A program made the translations under genes and the position numbers. A DNA stretch of 64,000 bases from Parus major. Its lineage: Eukaryota; Chordata; Aves; Passeriformes; Paridae. How positions within the stretch are numbered: the stretch's first letter is position 1; every line of letters begins with the position of its first letter. The notes beneath the pieces were generated by a model. The model did no database searches, was not told the origin of the DNA, and saw only the letters and a program-made list of their open reading frames with translations. The stretch is from positions 20,234,105 through 20,298,104 of the forward strand of contig NC_031770.1 in NCBI RefSeq assembly GCF_001522545.3, in the 5' to 3' direction. This document shows, piece after piece, positions 50,636 through 62,100 of the stretch.

Positions 50636-52707
50636 CTTCCTGAAAGACGAGGTGTAGGCACCTATGATAGGTGAGCGATTGATGAAAGGAGGTGTCTCCA
50701 TCCAACCCTCAGTAAACTGTTTTCTTCCCAAATTAGTTTCATTCCTCTCTCCTTCAAAATTTCTTGGCAATCCCATTCTGAGGCTGAATTCCTGTGCTAC
50801 ACAGGAAAGCTCTGTTCCTCACTCATCACCTTCACTTTAGCTGTGGGTAGCTTTCTCAGCAGGTCAGGTCCAGCACTGTTACGCTCCATGCTCATTAAGG
50901 CCACAGCCTGGATATAACTGGAGCATTTGAGCCCAGGTAAGCATGGAGTTGATGCCAGTGCCACACTCAGAGCTGCTCTTTCCATATGTGTTTTATTCTT
51001 TCCACAAAGAAATATGACCCTTGAAATGAATGACTGTGTGTAAACCTTCGTAGCAGCTGGAACTGAACTGAGATACAGGGTTTGACCTACTGCAGTCAGG
51101 TGAACAGAGTTTGACTTTATGAATCGTTCACAACAGAGACGTATTACTGATTCCACTGAAATGAAAGTGCTTTGGCTAAGCTTTTTATTGCAGGGCATCA
51201 TCTGTACTTAGGATGTTTCTGTGCACTACTGATGGAATCAGGCAGGATCTTTGGGTTTGTAATTGGCAGAACCACAGCCTTCAAAGCCATTTTAGTTGTT
51301 TTTACTCATTTTCCTTCTCCAGGATCCTTGTGAAGTGTCTTGTGTTCTTGGAAATTACTATTGCAAGCTGGAAGGATCCAGGGTCAATTTTGAAGACTTA
51401 CTTCTAAACCTCCTGGTTTTTTTCAAGAGATAGCCAGACTGTTCCCTTCCCTAGGACCAGTGCCCAAAGTAGATCGCATAAGAATGTGTTTTACTGTAGT
51501 TAGAACTGCTTGACATGAAAGCTTACTAAGGAATACTTATACTAAAAATCGCTCAGACAGTCCTCTTGTATTGCCATTTAGATCTATCATTCTGATTGAT
51601 CACTATGTGGTTGGCTAATATTGAGTCTAATTTAACCCTATACGCTCACGCATCCATCTATTCTGTCTATTGTACCTGACATTCTACAAATTACTTACTC
51701 ATGCAAATGACGACCTAAGGCAACCTTTTATGATATTCGTGTTTAATTATACAAATGCTTTTTGATAAATAAGATTATACATCCTTCCATATGTTTATTC
51801 AGTCCTTGATGAAAGCAAAATTTAATTTTCATGCAGATTTGTTGGAGAGTGTGTTTAATAAGTGCTGAGTTTTATGTAGTCTGCATATCACTCTGGTTTT
51901 GGGTAGCTGACAAAATCAGTAGGCATAGTTCATAGAGACATGTGGGTTTTAATCAGGCCTAATTCAAGCTGCTAATTTTTGAAATCTTGGAACTGAAGTC
52001 ATTGCCTTTGTGCTCATGCAATAAAGCAAATGTTGTGAAAATAAATGAGAAATGCTGAATTAACTATACACTTCAGTGGGCTTTATTTATATTACAAGTC
52101 ACTGAAAATGTTTCCAAATAACTGATACATTCATATTTTTAGGAGAGGGATGTTCCTGCAAAACTCACTGGTTCTAAAGAGTAACTAGAATTTGGCTTGT
52201 GTGATTCAGTCATGGTGAATGCAATTTTTAAGTATCACCCAAGGCCAGGCTGAATTCATTGGGGCTGTCTGCATACATGAAGAAAGTGTGCAGAAGGGAG
52301 AAATTGCAAGGACCAGATATCAGTATTTTTGTTCAGATGTCTTTGAAAACATTATCCTTGTTGATTGCTGCTCCTCCAGGAGTCCTCTTGGCATGGTATG
52401 ACACAGATAGTGGTAGGAATTCAGAGTGTGGGGATCATGTATGAAGAAGACATGGGAACACACATTGCCTGAGACATGACTTTTGCTTCTTTTCCCAAAG
52501 TGTGGCAGTGGGTAATATTCTACTCTTCTCTTAGAAAGTCACTGGTCAACACAGGTGCTGAATGGCCATTCAGGGACATTTTCCAGGGGTGCCATTGCAC
52601 CATCTTTTACCCAGTGTCAGTAGAGCTGCAGTAGCCCCTCTGGCTAAAAGCAGATGTTTTGTCGGCTCGAGTTCTTTGCTAAGAGTTTCTTTGGTTTTGT
52701 GCCGAAG

Positions 52708-52917
52708 GTGTGGTCAGTAAACTCCGTGGGCCGGACACCAAGCAGCTGGTCCCGCTGCCGGACAGGCCCTGCCCCTCCTGAGGGCCTGGGAGCTCCTCTC
52801 TTCAACACGGTGGCATCCACTGTGGCTGTGGTGAGCATCAGCCCCCCTGTTAAGCCTAACGGGGTGGTCAGTATCTACAGGCTGTTTTCTAATGATACCA
52901 GAGGAACTGATGTGGTG
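52708..52917 (+). CDS. USH2A: Usherin coding exon (human exon 65 equivalent): FN3 end plus next FN3 first half
   Basis: 210 bases, 70 codons, phase 0 at both ends; acceptor gtgccgaag, donor gtggtg/gtgagt. It encodes VWSVNSVGRTPSSWSRCRTG, the linker PAPPEGLGAP, then the A-B-C strands of a module: FNTVASTVAVVSISPP, VKPNGVVSIYRLFSNDTRG. The usual strand B Trp is replaced by a smaller residue in VVSISPP; as I recall, the mammalian protein also lacks Trp here. The sequon NDT is present. The length equals the human exon (c.14134-14343 as recalled). Confidence 0.95.
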
Positions 52918-54092
52918 GTGAGTATTGTCAGCACTTTTTCTATAGTTACATTTCCACTTGTATTTTCTAGCTTTAACAATTTTGTTTTTACAAGCTGCTA
53001 GTGTTGGTCACAGACTGCCTTCCTCTCCTGGCCTCCTGTTGTTTGTTGCTCTGCAGTGCACTGTCCTGTCTGTGAGCTTAAGCTGTCTACTGATTTCACA
53101 TTACCCATTTATTCCTTCCAGTGCACTTGGCTGTGTCTGTGTCTGATTCAGCCAGTTTGTCCCATTGGTGCCTGCATGGCCTCCCATTTCCATTCCCTCA
53201 CACCTGCCATGCTGCTGGCTCGGCTCTGGCTCTGGCATCAAGAAGTACCAAGTGCTTCCCTTTGCTTGCTTGACTCTCTCCTTCTTATTTTTTGCTGAAC
53301 TCTGCTAAATCACATGCTGCCAAATGAGAGCAGATGTTGCCCCTCGTTGGTGTTTTCTACATATTTTTATTTCTTTGGCTTCAAAAAAGCTATACCAACA
53401 AATGACTGCAGCAAAAAGGTGAAGTGGCAGTTTCTGTGAGCAGTTTCAAAACAGGGCACTGATACCTTTGCCAGAACTTCCAGGTCTCCCTTGCTGAGCT
53501 TAGGAAAGCTTCCTAACAGGCTCACCCAGCACAAGGTCTGTTTGAATGCAGAGCAGCATCACGTTAGTTCTTGACTCAGATGCACCTACCAGAGAGCACA
53601 TTCTCCTGTCTGGGAGTGACCTGACCCACCAGACACATCGGTGTCACACTGCCCAGGACTGTTTCCTGCATCCACGTTGAGAAAGCTTGTGAGATATGCA
53701 TGATAATTTGCTAGCACATTTATCATGGAGCTATTTTCCACATTAATTTATTTTCTGCTTCAGTACCACTTATCCCAGAGTCTTTCTTTAATGGCTTTCA
53801 GCTTCTCTGTTGCTGAGAATGACATTTGCAGTAGACATACAGTGGTCACAGCTCAGCTAAAGACATCTTGAGGCCACTGATGGCATGGTCTTTTCCTTTG
53901 AAGAGTGTCCTTTAATTTCCTAATGGGAGAAAAACACAGAGTTCCCATTATACAACAGCTGCATTAATGTCAGACTTAAAGGACATGCAGAATCTGCTGC
54001 CTGTCTTCTTCTGGGGTTAATTCACCTCCATAACTCTTATTTAGTACCTGAGGTGCTTGAAGCTGTGACAAGTTTCCTCTTAATTTTTACAG
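52918..54092 (+). other. USH2A: Intron 65 equivalent
   Basis: 1175-base intron, moderately GC-rich in its first half. Donor gtgagt, acceptor tttttacag. No repeat or other gene was recognised. Confidence 0.9.
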
Positions 54093-54331
54093 CTGTCAGA
54101 AGGGACTGCCACCCAGCAGACAATACATGGGCTAAAACCTTTCACCACGTACTCCATTGGTGTGGAGGCCTGCACCTGTTTCAACTGCTGCAGCAAAGGA
54201 CCCATGGCCGAGTTCACCACGCAGCCAGCTCCACCCTCAGAGCAGCCTCCACCACAGATCCGCACCGTGACCTCCAGGAACGCCTCTTTCCAGTGGAGTG
54301 CTCCTCAGTCACCCAATGGCATTGTCACCAG
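54093..54331 (+). CDS. USH2A: Usherin coding exon (human exon 66 equivalent): FN3 second half with cysteine cluster
   Basis: Acceptor tttttacag, donor accag/gtagga, with the last codon (Arg or Ser) split after two bases. It encodes LSEGTATQQTIHGLKPFTTY, SIGVEACTCFNCCSKGPMAE, the linker PAPPSEQPPP, and then QIRTVTSRNASFQWSAPQSP with NGIVT. The F-G region has four cysteines (ACTCFNCC) instead of the two seen in sister modules, allowing two disulphides in one loop. The sequon NAS is present. The donor (gtagga) deviates from consensus at position +4 but keeps AG/GT. Confidence 0.95.
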
Positions 54332-54896
54332 GTAGGAGCTGCCACCCAGCTGAACCTGTCCACCTTGGCTGGAGGTGGTGCCAGAACAGTGTCAGCTGGA
54401 ATTCCGTGGCTGAGAGCACTGAGCTGTTGTAGCAGTTGTCTTCCTTCCTTGGCATGTTGGTGGTGATATTCCCTGTAGCCTGAACACCTTCTGGGAAGTG
54501 TTTCTATACAGTGATTGCTTTTCTCTTGAACAGGATACTGGGGAGGATGAAGGTGGAAAGGTCAGGAGGTGATTGACAGCTGTGGTTGTATAGTCAAATA
54601 GTTGTGAGTTCAACTGGCAGTGAAGAGAGAGCTGCAATCTGGATTTCCTTAGGCAAAAATCCTGACTTGCAGAAGTGAGCAGCAAGGTAACAGGCATCAA
54701 CAGTGAGTGTCACTTGTTTACCACCATAATTGCCCAGTTATCTGACAGTTAGGACCAAAATCTCCAAAAGAAAAACTGGGATTAAGTCTAATTTCTTCTC
54801 CAGTAGCCAGACAGGCAGCTGTTAGGATGAAATGTGGGACTGGCTTTTATGTTATTTAAGGCCCTTCATTCATCAAAATCTCAACTTTTTTCTCAG
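54332..54896 (+). other. USH2A: Intron 66 equivalent
   Basis: 565-base intron with acceptor ttttttctcag. Nothing else was recognised. Confidence 0.9.
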
Positions 54897-55114
54897 CTAT
54901 GAGCTCCATGTGTACATGGCGTGTCCTCTGAACCTACAGCCGGCAGTGAAGGCTTGCAGTCCTGGCCCGACTGAGGTGAAGTACACAGGGAAAGGACAGA
55001 GTGCCAACGTGTCCAACCTGGAGCCTTACACAACTTACAACCTGCGAGTTGTGTCCTACAACTCTGTTGGCAGTAGCGCCTCCGAATGGATTGGATTCAC
55101 TACGGAAAAGGAGC
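54897..55114 (+). CDS. USH2A: Usherin coding exon (human exon 67 equivalent): second half of the last typical FN3
   Basis: Acceptor ttttctcag, donor gagc/gtgagt. The first base completes the split codon, and the exon ends one base into the next codon. It encodes YELHVYMACPLNLQPAVKAC, SPGPTEVKYTGKGQSANVSN, LEPYTTYNLRVVSYNSVGSS and ASEWIGFTTEKE. The C' to E insert contains a cysteine pair (MACP...KACS) separated by about a dozen residues, as in mammalian usherin. The F-G loop in this module has no cysteines. One sequon (NVS) is present. Confidence 0.94.
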
Positions 55115-57106
55115 GTGAGTATGAGAAATGATTCACTGACCAGTGATGCCTGTTTCTGAGGCCTGGGGCTGCACAGAGCCAAATGACTTCCACACCTCTG
55201 GTTGAGAGGACAATCCCAGAAACCTCTTCTTCCATGTCCCTGGTTACTGCATCTCTGCTGCACATTCATTGAAATTCTGCTCTGGGGCTTAACTGCTCAT
55301 TCCTTCAAAAATATTTCTTTGCTCATCATCTGATGTCACATCCTCTATCTTGGGAGCCTGGAAACCTTTTATTTTACTGAAAATGGGCAGCAAAGATGCA
55401 GAACATAAATGTTCAAGTATTACCAGAAGGCTGACGTGTAGTAATAAATATACTGCCATAAAGAATTCCTTGGAAAAGTGGAGATCTTGAAAGAGACCAG
55501 GTGATTGTTTTCAGGAACAATCTAATTGTTCTAATTGATGCCACACTTCTGCTAGGACTCATAAAAGTTTTCTTTGGATGTCATCTGAATGACTGGATGC
55601 TTGTGTACACTGAATTAAGAATTTTGATGCTGTCCAACCACCCCAGGCAGTGCTTTAAGGCCATGTGGTGGTATGCATAGAAATTAAACATGCAGGACCT
55701 GTGCCTACAGGCAGAATAGATTTTGCCATCAAAACTGAATTTGTAGTAGTCTAACATCAGCTTTTATTAAAAAGATCTATAGTGCTGTAGCCGGAGTCAT
55801 TCCATAACAGATGAGATGGGCATTTCATCTCAGTCTGTCAGGTCAGGGCAAAGACGATGTTCACTTTTTATCTCATGTCAGGCTTTCAGAATCACCTTTC
55901 TAAAAATCCCTTTTGCATCATTTGGTAGTTCTGCCAAGTAATTACCCAAATCTGTAGTCTGATACCTCCTTAGCTAAAAATTTCAGGTGGAACAGGCACA
56001 GATTTTCTTTAATGTTAGCACTAGCGGAAAAAAACCAAACCAAAACAAAAAAGCCCATACCAAAAACAAAGGAGAATAAAAACAACAAAAAAACCCCCAC
56101 AAACAACCAACAAAAAACAAACAAACAAACAAAAAAAGAAAGATCCCTTAGGTCCAAAGCTGTGTTTTATAAAATTGCAAGTTAAAAGGCTGAAACATGA
56201 TTATGAACTTTCAAATGGAAAACAATTCATAATGGTGAGACTCATAGAACAAAAGGAATTGAAAGCAGTTTTTAATCTCCCACCCACTAGGTCCAAAGTC
56301 CCCTTCTTTCAGTCTTGCTTTTGTTGCCTTGCTGACCTCTTCACACCAGGTTTCCAGAGTTCCTCTGACTGCCTCCTTCCTTGAGTCCCTCTGACTGCTT
56401 CCTCTTGCCTCGAAGGCTTGCTTTAGTGACAGTGGGCAATTAGCAGCAAAGTGCAGCTGGACAAGCAGCTTTCTTGTGAACAAAACAGCAAATATGGGGC
56501 AGATGGCTTAATGGCAACACAAGAAAGGACCACCTCAAACTTAAATGAAGTTTTTTGTCAGCAAGCTGTTGAGCCCAACTGATGAACTCTTCCTCCCTGA
56601 AGTGAGTTCTGGGTTTCTTTTCTGTCTGCCTGCCATCTGTTCTCACTTTTTGAAAACCCCACGTTTTCGTGTATGCGCATGTGTTAAAAATGATCTCGGC
56701 AATTTCTTGGCGCTTGCAAAAGAACCCTCTTCATAGCAGTTCCCAACCCAGCCTGCTGCAGTCAGGCTTGCACAACCTCCTGTGTCTCCCTGTCTTCTGC
56801 CTTAAGCTGGAACTAAATTTATAGGGTTTTAGTGTCAGTACCACAAACACAAAGGCAAAGGGAGAGAGTTCAGTATTTGTTTTCAGGATATCTCTGCTTT
56901 CTCAGTGCAGAGCCTGGCATGCTACAGCAGCTTTTTCTTTTCTCCCTGTATTTTCCCTAATCATACACATGGATATGAGAGAGGGGGAGTGCATGTGGCA
57001 GAGAGCTTGTATCATGGAGAATCTCTTTCTCTTTGCTATATAACTCAGCCACCAAATCACTTCTAGCTTATTGGCTAGAAATGAGCTCTTTTTTCTTGTT
57101 CTGCAG
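55115..57106 (+). other. USH2A: Intron 67 equivalent
   Basis: 2.0 kb intron, donor gtgagt, acceptor ttctgcag. It contains an A/C-rich low-complexity stretch (56031-56142). A diverged imperfect duplication of about 17 bases (cctctgactgc…tcct) lies at 56360-56405. No gene was seen. Confidence 0.85.
56031..56142. repeat. A/C-rich low-complexity tract with (CAAA)n
   Basis: About 110 bases almost free of G and T, made of interspersed aaac/caaa units and ending in several tandem caaa repeats. It may be the remnant of a degenerated poly-A tail region. Confidence 0.8.
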
Positions 57107-57283
57107 CACCTCGGTACGTGGCTCCATTCTCCGTGGTCAGCAATTTGTCCACCATCCACATCGACTGGAGCCGCACCTTTGTGCTGAACGGGCGCCTGAA
57201 GGAGTACGCGCTGACGGAGAGCGGGCAGCGCATCTACAGCGGCTTCGACACCGAGCTCTACTTGCCAAGGACATCTGACAAAA
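57107..57283 (+). CDS. USH2A: Usherin coding exon (human exon 68 equivalent): membrane-proximal divergent FN3-like module, first part
   Basis: Acceptor ttctgcag, donor acaaaa/gtcagt (a weaker GTCAGT donor). The exon completes a Pro codon and ends one base into a Thr codon. It encodes PRYVAPFSVVSNLSTIHIDW, SRTFVLNGRLKEYALTESG, QRIYSGFDTELYLPRTSDK. The Trp and the NG turn show FN3 ancestry, but the linker and proline pattern are degenerate, so this is a divergent membrane-proximal module. The exon is markedly GC-rich in its middle (aacgggcgcctgaaggagta). One sequon (NLS) is present. Confidence 0.93.
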
Positions 57284-58235
57284 GTCAGTTCCCTACAGCC
57301 TCCTCTCTGGGAGAGTCTGTTGAGCTAAATTAATAGTATTATATGCTGAACTTTAAAAAAAAAATAATTCTCCATTGCAATCCCAAGCTAAGACCAAAGG
57401 AGCGTACAGGCACGTCAAAATGTATCTAAGCAAATCCTTGAAAAAAGTCCAGAGTTAAGCTTCCTCTTAAACATTATACCTGACTGGGTAAGCCTGTTTT
57501 GATTGACAGTGATGGTCCAGCTTTCCCAAATCTTGGAGCTGTGTTGCAATTCCATCCTTCAGGGCTACAATCAGGGAAATGTATAAAAATCTTCAGTTTT
57601 GGGAAGGACTGGAGCTTGAACTTTCATTTGAATCAAATTAAGTCAGTAGCTCTTGGAATCAGCCATGTTTTAAAATATAGTTTCATTTTAGAAATTTGCA
57701 GTCTTTAAAATAAAATTAAACTATCAAAAGAGAGAAAAAAAAAGGAAAAGAAAAAACAGCAAGAAAAATCTGTTTTTATGACATTGGGATTTTGTATATC
57801 AAGGAATTTTGTAATTTATTTTTTGTCTTCCTGATTACTACAATGGTGCTAACACTTTATTTACTTGTTTTTATTCAAATGTTCTTAATATGTTTGTTTA
57901 TGAATGAAGCATGAGGGATTTAAGGAAAAGTGATGAAAAAACTGGAAGTTGCCGGTTACATTGGAAAATAAAGAACTGAGTAGTGAAAGAGGAACACAAT
58001 TTGTGGCAACATCGTAGTGACGATTACTTATGATCTGCCATGGTTCATAGTTTAGAATTTCAATACCAGTGTGTAAAGAATTGTTAAGTTCTGGTATAGG
58101 ACTCATGTGGGTTATGTGCTATTCCTGCCTTGTTTTTTTAGACCTGGCTGTTTGCTGGTAAATAATGGTGAAAAAGCAGAGCCTAAAGAATTTTTATTTC
58201 TGCTGCTGACAGTATTTTCTGGTTTTTTTACTCAG
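57284..58235 (+). other. USH2A: Intron 68 equivalent
   Basis: 952-base AT-rich intron with several short A runs (57352-57366, 57730-57760). Acceptor ttttactcag. Nothing else was recognised. Confidence 0.9.
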
Positions 58236-58319
58236 CCTTTTTGTTTCAAGTGACCTGCATCACCGATGAAGGGAGTGCCATGACACCAGTCATCAAGTAC
58301 AACGCTGGAGAGGGAGTCG
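58236..58319 (+). CDS. USH2A: Usherin coding exon (human exon 69 equivalent): end of membrane-proximal module
   Basis: The smallest exon here, 84 bases, too short to stand out as an open frame. Acceptor ttttactcag, donor gtcg/gtaaat. Two bases complete Thr, then FLFQVTCITDEGSAMTPVIK and YNAGEGV, ending one base into a Gly codon. FLFQVTC is the F strand of the divergent module. The Thr/Gly split codons on both sides fit the flanking exons exactly, which fixes the boundaries. Confidence 0.92.
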
Positions 58320-58504
58320 GTAAATACATGAAAAAATTACCTAGCAGCTGTTCATTTGATGGATTTGTGCTTAAAATTTGGTATTAGCGCATGCCAGGCA
58401 GGATGGCATCTCACTGCAGTATCAGGGGCTTCCTTAGTGCCTTGTGTATGAGGTATGTAGAGATAATGGGCTTTTTTTGCCATGAATGGACTTCTGTTCT
58501 TTAC

Positions 58505-58566
58505 ATCACAGAATTGTTGAGTTGTCTAGGTTGGAAAGGAGCCTTATGATCATTGAGTCCAACCAT
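58505..58566 (-). mobile_element. Short CR1 3'-end fragment
   Basis: About 60 bases (tcacagaattgttgagttgt, then aggttggaaaggagccttat, then gatcattgagtccaacc), matching only the extreme 3' end of CR1 in minus orientation. It is immediately followed by a second CR1 3' end. Confidence 0.8.
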
Positions 58567-58715
58567 CATAGAATGATAAAATGGCTGGGCTGGAAGAGAC
58601 TTTAAAGATCATCTACTTCCACCCCTCTGCCATGCAGGACGACTTCCACTATACCAGGTTGCTCAAAGCCCCATTCTGCCTGGCCTTGAACACTTCTAAG
58701 GGTGGGACAATTCTC
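58567..58715 (-). mobile_element. CR1 3'-end fragment, second copy
   Basis: It starts atcatagaatgataaaatgg, then ggctggaagagactttaaag, tcatctacttccacccctct, aggttgctcaaagccccatt and ctggccttgaacacttctaa. This is a separate CR1 3' end in the same orientation, abutting the first and probably from an insertion into it or beside it. Confidence 0.85.
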
Positions 58716-59707
58716 ATGATTACCTTCAGATCATCTCCTCAGATATATAATATATTTTATTTTATTTTTACCTAAGTATATTGCTCCAAAATGTTGTGCT
58801 TTTTCCTGCTAATTTTCTTGTTTGAACTGTTTCTAACTGAATTAATTACATGGTTTAATTAAGTTATTTTCTTTGTGTGGCACCTTGTTCAGCTTTTTAA
58901 AATAGATCTGCCTTACATTTGCAATTAGTCATTACTCTGCCTTTCCCTTATATCTCTTTTCATGCTTTCACTCCATTATTCTGCAGAATTTCAGGCAAAG
59001 TTGCCTTAAAGGCATGATAAAGTGTTTCCAGTTGCTCTAGATCCACAACCTTCCACACTGTGCCCCTTTGTTCTTTTGATGGCTGCCTTGGCCAAGAGTT
59101 TGGTTATGCATGTAGGATTGCAAATAACTCAGTGGAAATGCTGCCACTGAGATTTCTTACACTTTTGTTGTGTATGAGCAAAGCCAACTGAGTGACTGTT
59201 TTGTTTTCTAGCAGGTGGGGGAAAGGAATAGTAAAATGTTTCATGTTGTTTGCTTTTCTACTAATGTATTAAAGCTTTCCTACCTCTTTTTTTGTTAACT
59301 GCACAAGCCTGTAACTGCACAGTTGTTCTGGAGAGAATGTCCTCTATCTGTACTGCTCTGAAATTACCGTAGTAATTTCCACTCTTCAAGGTTACTTGGA
59401 GAACCCTTTTTTCCTCACATTCCACCACCACCACCTCCTTTCGGAAGAGCTGCTGATGCAGTGGTGATTTCCAGCCTAAGCAGCAATGCCAGAGCTTTAA
59501 GCAGGGTCTCTTGGGGGTAGTAAGCTTTTTATTGCAGCCCGCTAGCATATTGAACCATTATGCCACCTTGAACATAAGTGCAAATAAGCACATGACGACA
59601 AAATTACTTAAATTTCTGCCTAATTTATTAGCGAGGAAAGGGATGGCATATTGTTAAATGCTTCTTGAATTAACTGTCCCTTTCTCCCCTAATCCCTCTT
59701 TTTACAG

Positions 59708-59952
59708 GACTGATCTTGACAACACCTGGAGAGAAGGACAAAGCAGAGTCCAAACGTGCAAAATTCTACAACGAGTTGTGGTTTGCAGTGCTGATGGTAG
59801 TTCTAGGTTTGATCCTCTTGGCTATTCTTCTCTCATTAATTCTTCAGAGGAAGGTCCACAAGCAACCCTATGCACGAGACAGGCCTCCTTTAGTTCCACT
59901 CCAGAAAAGAACATCACCAATGAGCGTGTACTCATCAGGTGAAACCCATCCG
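59708..59952 (+). CDS. USH2A: Usherin coding exon (human exon 70 equivalent): transmembrane helix and juxtamembrane tail
   Basis: Acceptor ctttttacag, donor catccg/gtacgt, phase 0 at the 3' end. Two bases complete Gly, then 81 codons follow. The order is a short charged extracellular stalk (LILTTPGEKDKAESKRAKFY), a hydrophobic helix of 23 residues (starting LWFAVLMVV and ending LLSLIL), a basic stop-transfer (QRKVHKQPYARDRPP), and a conserved proline-rich segment (LVPLQKRTSPMSVYSSGETH). This anchors usherin as a type I membrane protein. The frame stays open for about 80 codons past the donor, but the donor is good and the mammalian junction (…GE.H. then GLADTKIP) is reproduced by splicing. 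Confidence 0.96.
59776..59844 (+). other. USH2A: Transmembrane segment of usherin
   Basis: 23 codons encode an uninterrupted apolar run (LWFAVLMVVLGLILL, then AILLSLIL), flanked outside by an acidic/polar NE and inside by Gln-Arg-Lys. This is the only such helix in the joined reading frame. Confidence 0.93.
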
Positions 59953-62100
59953 GTACGTTTGGAAAAAATGCAACTGTGTATATCCATGATATCTGCCTCA
60001 TCAAACACACACACAGACTTTTTCTTCCTCCTTCCAACATTTTGTTGCATCTTGGTTACCAAATGCAGACTGTTTAGTGTAGGGAAGGGACTGTCTGGTC
60101 CCATATGGGCCATATCTGTGTGGGCACACAGAGCAAGGTTACAAGTGCTTAGTCCAAACAGAATCCTGGGACACCTGATCTGCAGGCCTTGAGAAGCTTC
60201 TGATGCCTAAGATAAACTTTGGATCTGGAGTCACAGAAAATGCAAAGCCATTGCTGTCACCTCATGTTAGCTGAAATCTGCCATAGAGCTGAGAAGTCTT
60301 TGGCATGGTGTAAGGAGGTAGATGATAAAATGAGCTTTTCAGAGGAACCTTTCATGTGTTCCCAGATGCCTGCTGTGGATGGCTAACCAGGATCAATCTG
60401 AACAGTCTTTGTCAGGTATCCAGGAGATATGCCTGCAAAGAACAAGACTTAGGGAGAGGCTTTATTTCTTGCCAGTATCCATCTACCACCCAGCTGGACT
60501 CCTTTAAGACAAGCTGCATGCCATGTTTGGAGTAGAGTGAGAGTAATCAGGGAAAAAGCTAGGGAACTTCAGAAAATGCATATGAGCATTTGTGCACATA
60601 GACCCACAGTGGGGCCATCAGAGCAGTGGGAGGAGGGCTGCTGGGAAGTGGTAAAGAGGAAAGCTTTTTATCATGAGAAGTTATAACTCTGAAAAAGAAT
60701 GCATAAAAAACGTGTTCCATCATGTAGCAGAGTTGTAATATTATCCTACCCCTTGAAAAAGCAAAACAAAAGGAATATGGCAATTATTAGGGGATTGAGA
60801 ATGGGAGCAGCCATGCCTTCCATTTTCATGCTTCTTCCCAGGCATAGGCTGTGAGATGATTCTTCTTGTCACTTCTCAGCTTCTTTTTCCTGTGAGCAGC
60901 ATCAAGCAGCATAGTGACTCCTACATCCTTCACGCATTCTGTTCCTTCTTGTCTCAGTGCCAAGTTACTGCATCTGTGCCTCAACCAAGAAGCTCTTGGA
61001 AACAATGGGATTTCCAGTGTGCCTCTTCTCCTGGCAAAGGCTAAGAGCATAAGAAACTTCTTTTTTTTGATCTCATGGTTTTGATTCCTTTTCCTCTACA
61101 GTCTGTCATCTTGTGTTATTCCTCTTGACTTTAAAATGTCTTTGCTGTTGGCATGCCTAAGCAAATCATTTTCATGTTCCTGCCCTTTCTTTTATTTTAT
61201 TTTAGTTATTTTTTTTTTTATTTTTCTTCTTACAGAAGCTCATGGACATAATAGAAAGGGAGATTCTTTAGTGCAGCACTTGAGGGCCTGATCTGAGAAG
61301 TTAGGACAAAGCTACTATGGAGTGGCAAAATGGCTTGTTTTACAATTGTTAGTGAAGCAATGCTGGCTGTTCACACAGTACTTGACCACCTAAAAATTAA
61401 ATAGTGCCTGGTCTTTGCCAGTTCCCTTACTCCCTCACATCCTGCTACACTGCTCTCCCTCACAGAGCTGCAGCTAATTCACACCCTCTGTCAGGTACAC
61501 CTACACTGCACCTCATCCTGCCCTAATGGTTTTCCTCCCTCTCTTTAATCTCAGTTTGAAACTATTGCTGATACGTCTGATTCATCAAGCAGTGTCACTC
61601 TCAAAAGATACAAGATGCACTTAGAGGTAGAGTCCTCAGCTTGCAGAGTGGCCAGATGTGTGATGTGTCAGATGACCCAAGCATGCACAAAGGCATCTGA
61701 CACTGCATGTTTCTCCTGTTGGTCGAATGAGTTTTCCCCTGGTTATGAAAAGGTCTGCAAACATCCTCTTGCTGTGCAAGTCTGGGCTATCATTCTGGTA
61801 ATCAAAAATCTTGGGACTTTGGCTTATTGGTACTTAAAAAAAAAAAATTTAGGATGGAGAAGAAGAAAATTGGGGAAAATCCTGGCTTAGCACTGGTGGG
61901 ACTTTTGTTTGTTTTTAATCATATGATTGTTCTACAGTGGGGAAAGGACTGGGTTTTTTTTTCTTCTTTTTATAACTGTGCATGATTTTGAGGCATGATT
62001 TTCCCTGTTCTCTTCCACTCCTGGTTTTTGTTCAGCTAAATTATTTAAAACCATGCCTTTTTTTATTATTTATTTATTACTTTGTGTCTACCTCCCCCAG
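59953..62100 (+). other. USH2A: Intron 70 equivalent
   Basis: 2.1 kb intron, donor gtacgt, acceptor tacctcccccag with a T-rich tract upstream. It includes a T-rich stretch at about 61190-61235. No mobile element or gene was recognised. Confidence 0.88.

Larger units (their letters stand above)
40907..52707 (+). other. USH2A: Intron 64 equivalent, 11.8 kb, rich in LINE fossils
   Basis: It contains CR1 fragments at about 41497-42318, 42441-42575, 49221-49580 and 50480-50635, and an older LINE reverse-transcriptase remnant near 43100-43400 (all listed). The remainder, including 43400-49200 and 50640-52700, is unannotated intronic sequence without a supported gene. The acceptor gtgccgaag is weak in pyrimidines next to the AG but has T-rich sequence just upstream. 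Confidence 0.85.
58320..59707 (+). other. USH2A: Intron 69 equivalent
   Basis: 1.4 kb intron carrying two adjacent CR1 3' ends (58505-58715). The remainder is unremarkable. Acceptor ctttttacag. Confidence 0.9.

Noticed and set aside
59953..60192. Read-through of the transmembrane exon into the intron (about 80 extra codons)
   Set aside because: The donor is good and splicing to 62101 restores the conserved tail. The extension lacks conserved tail motifs.
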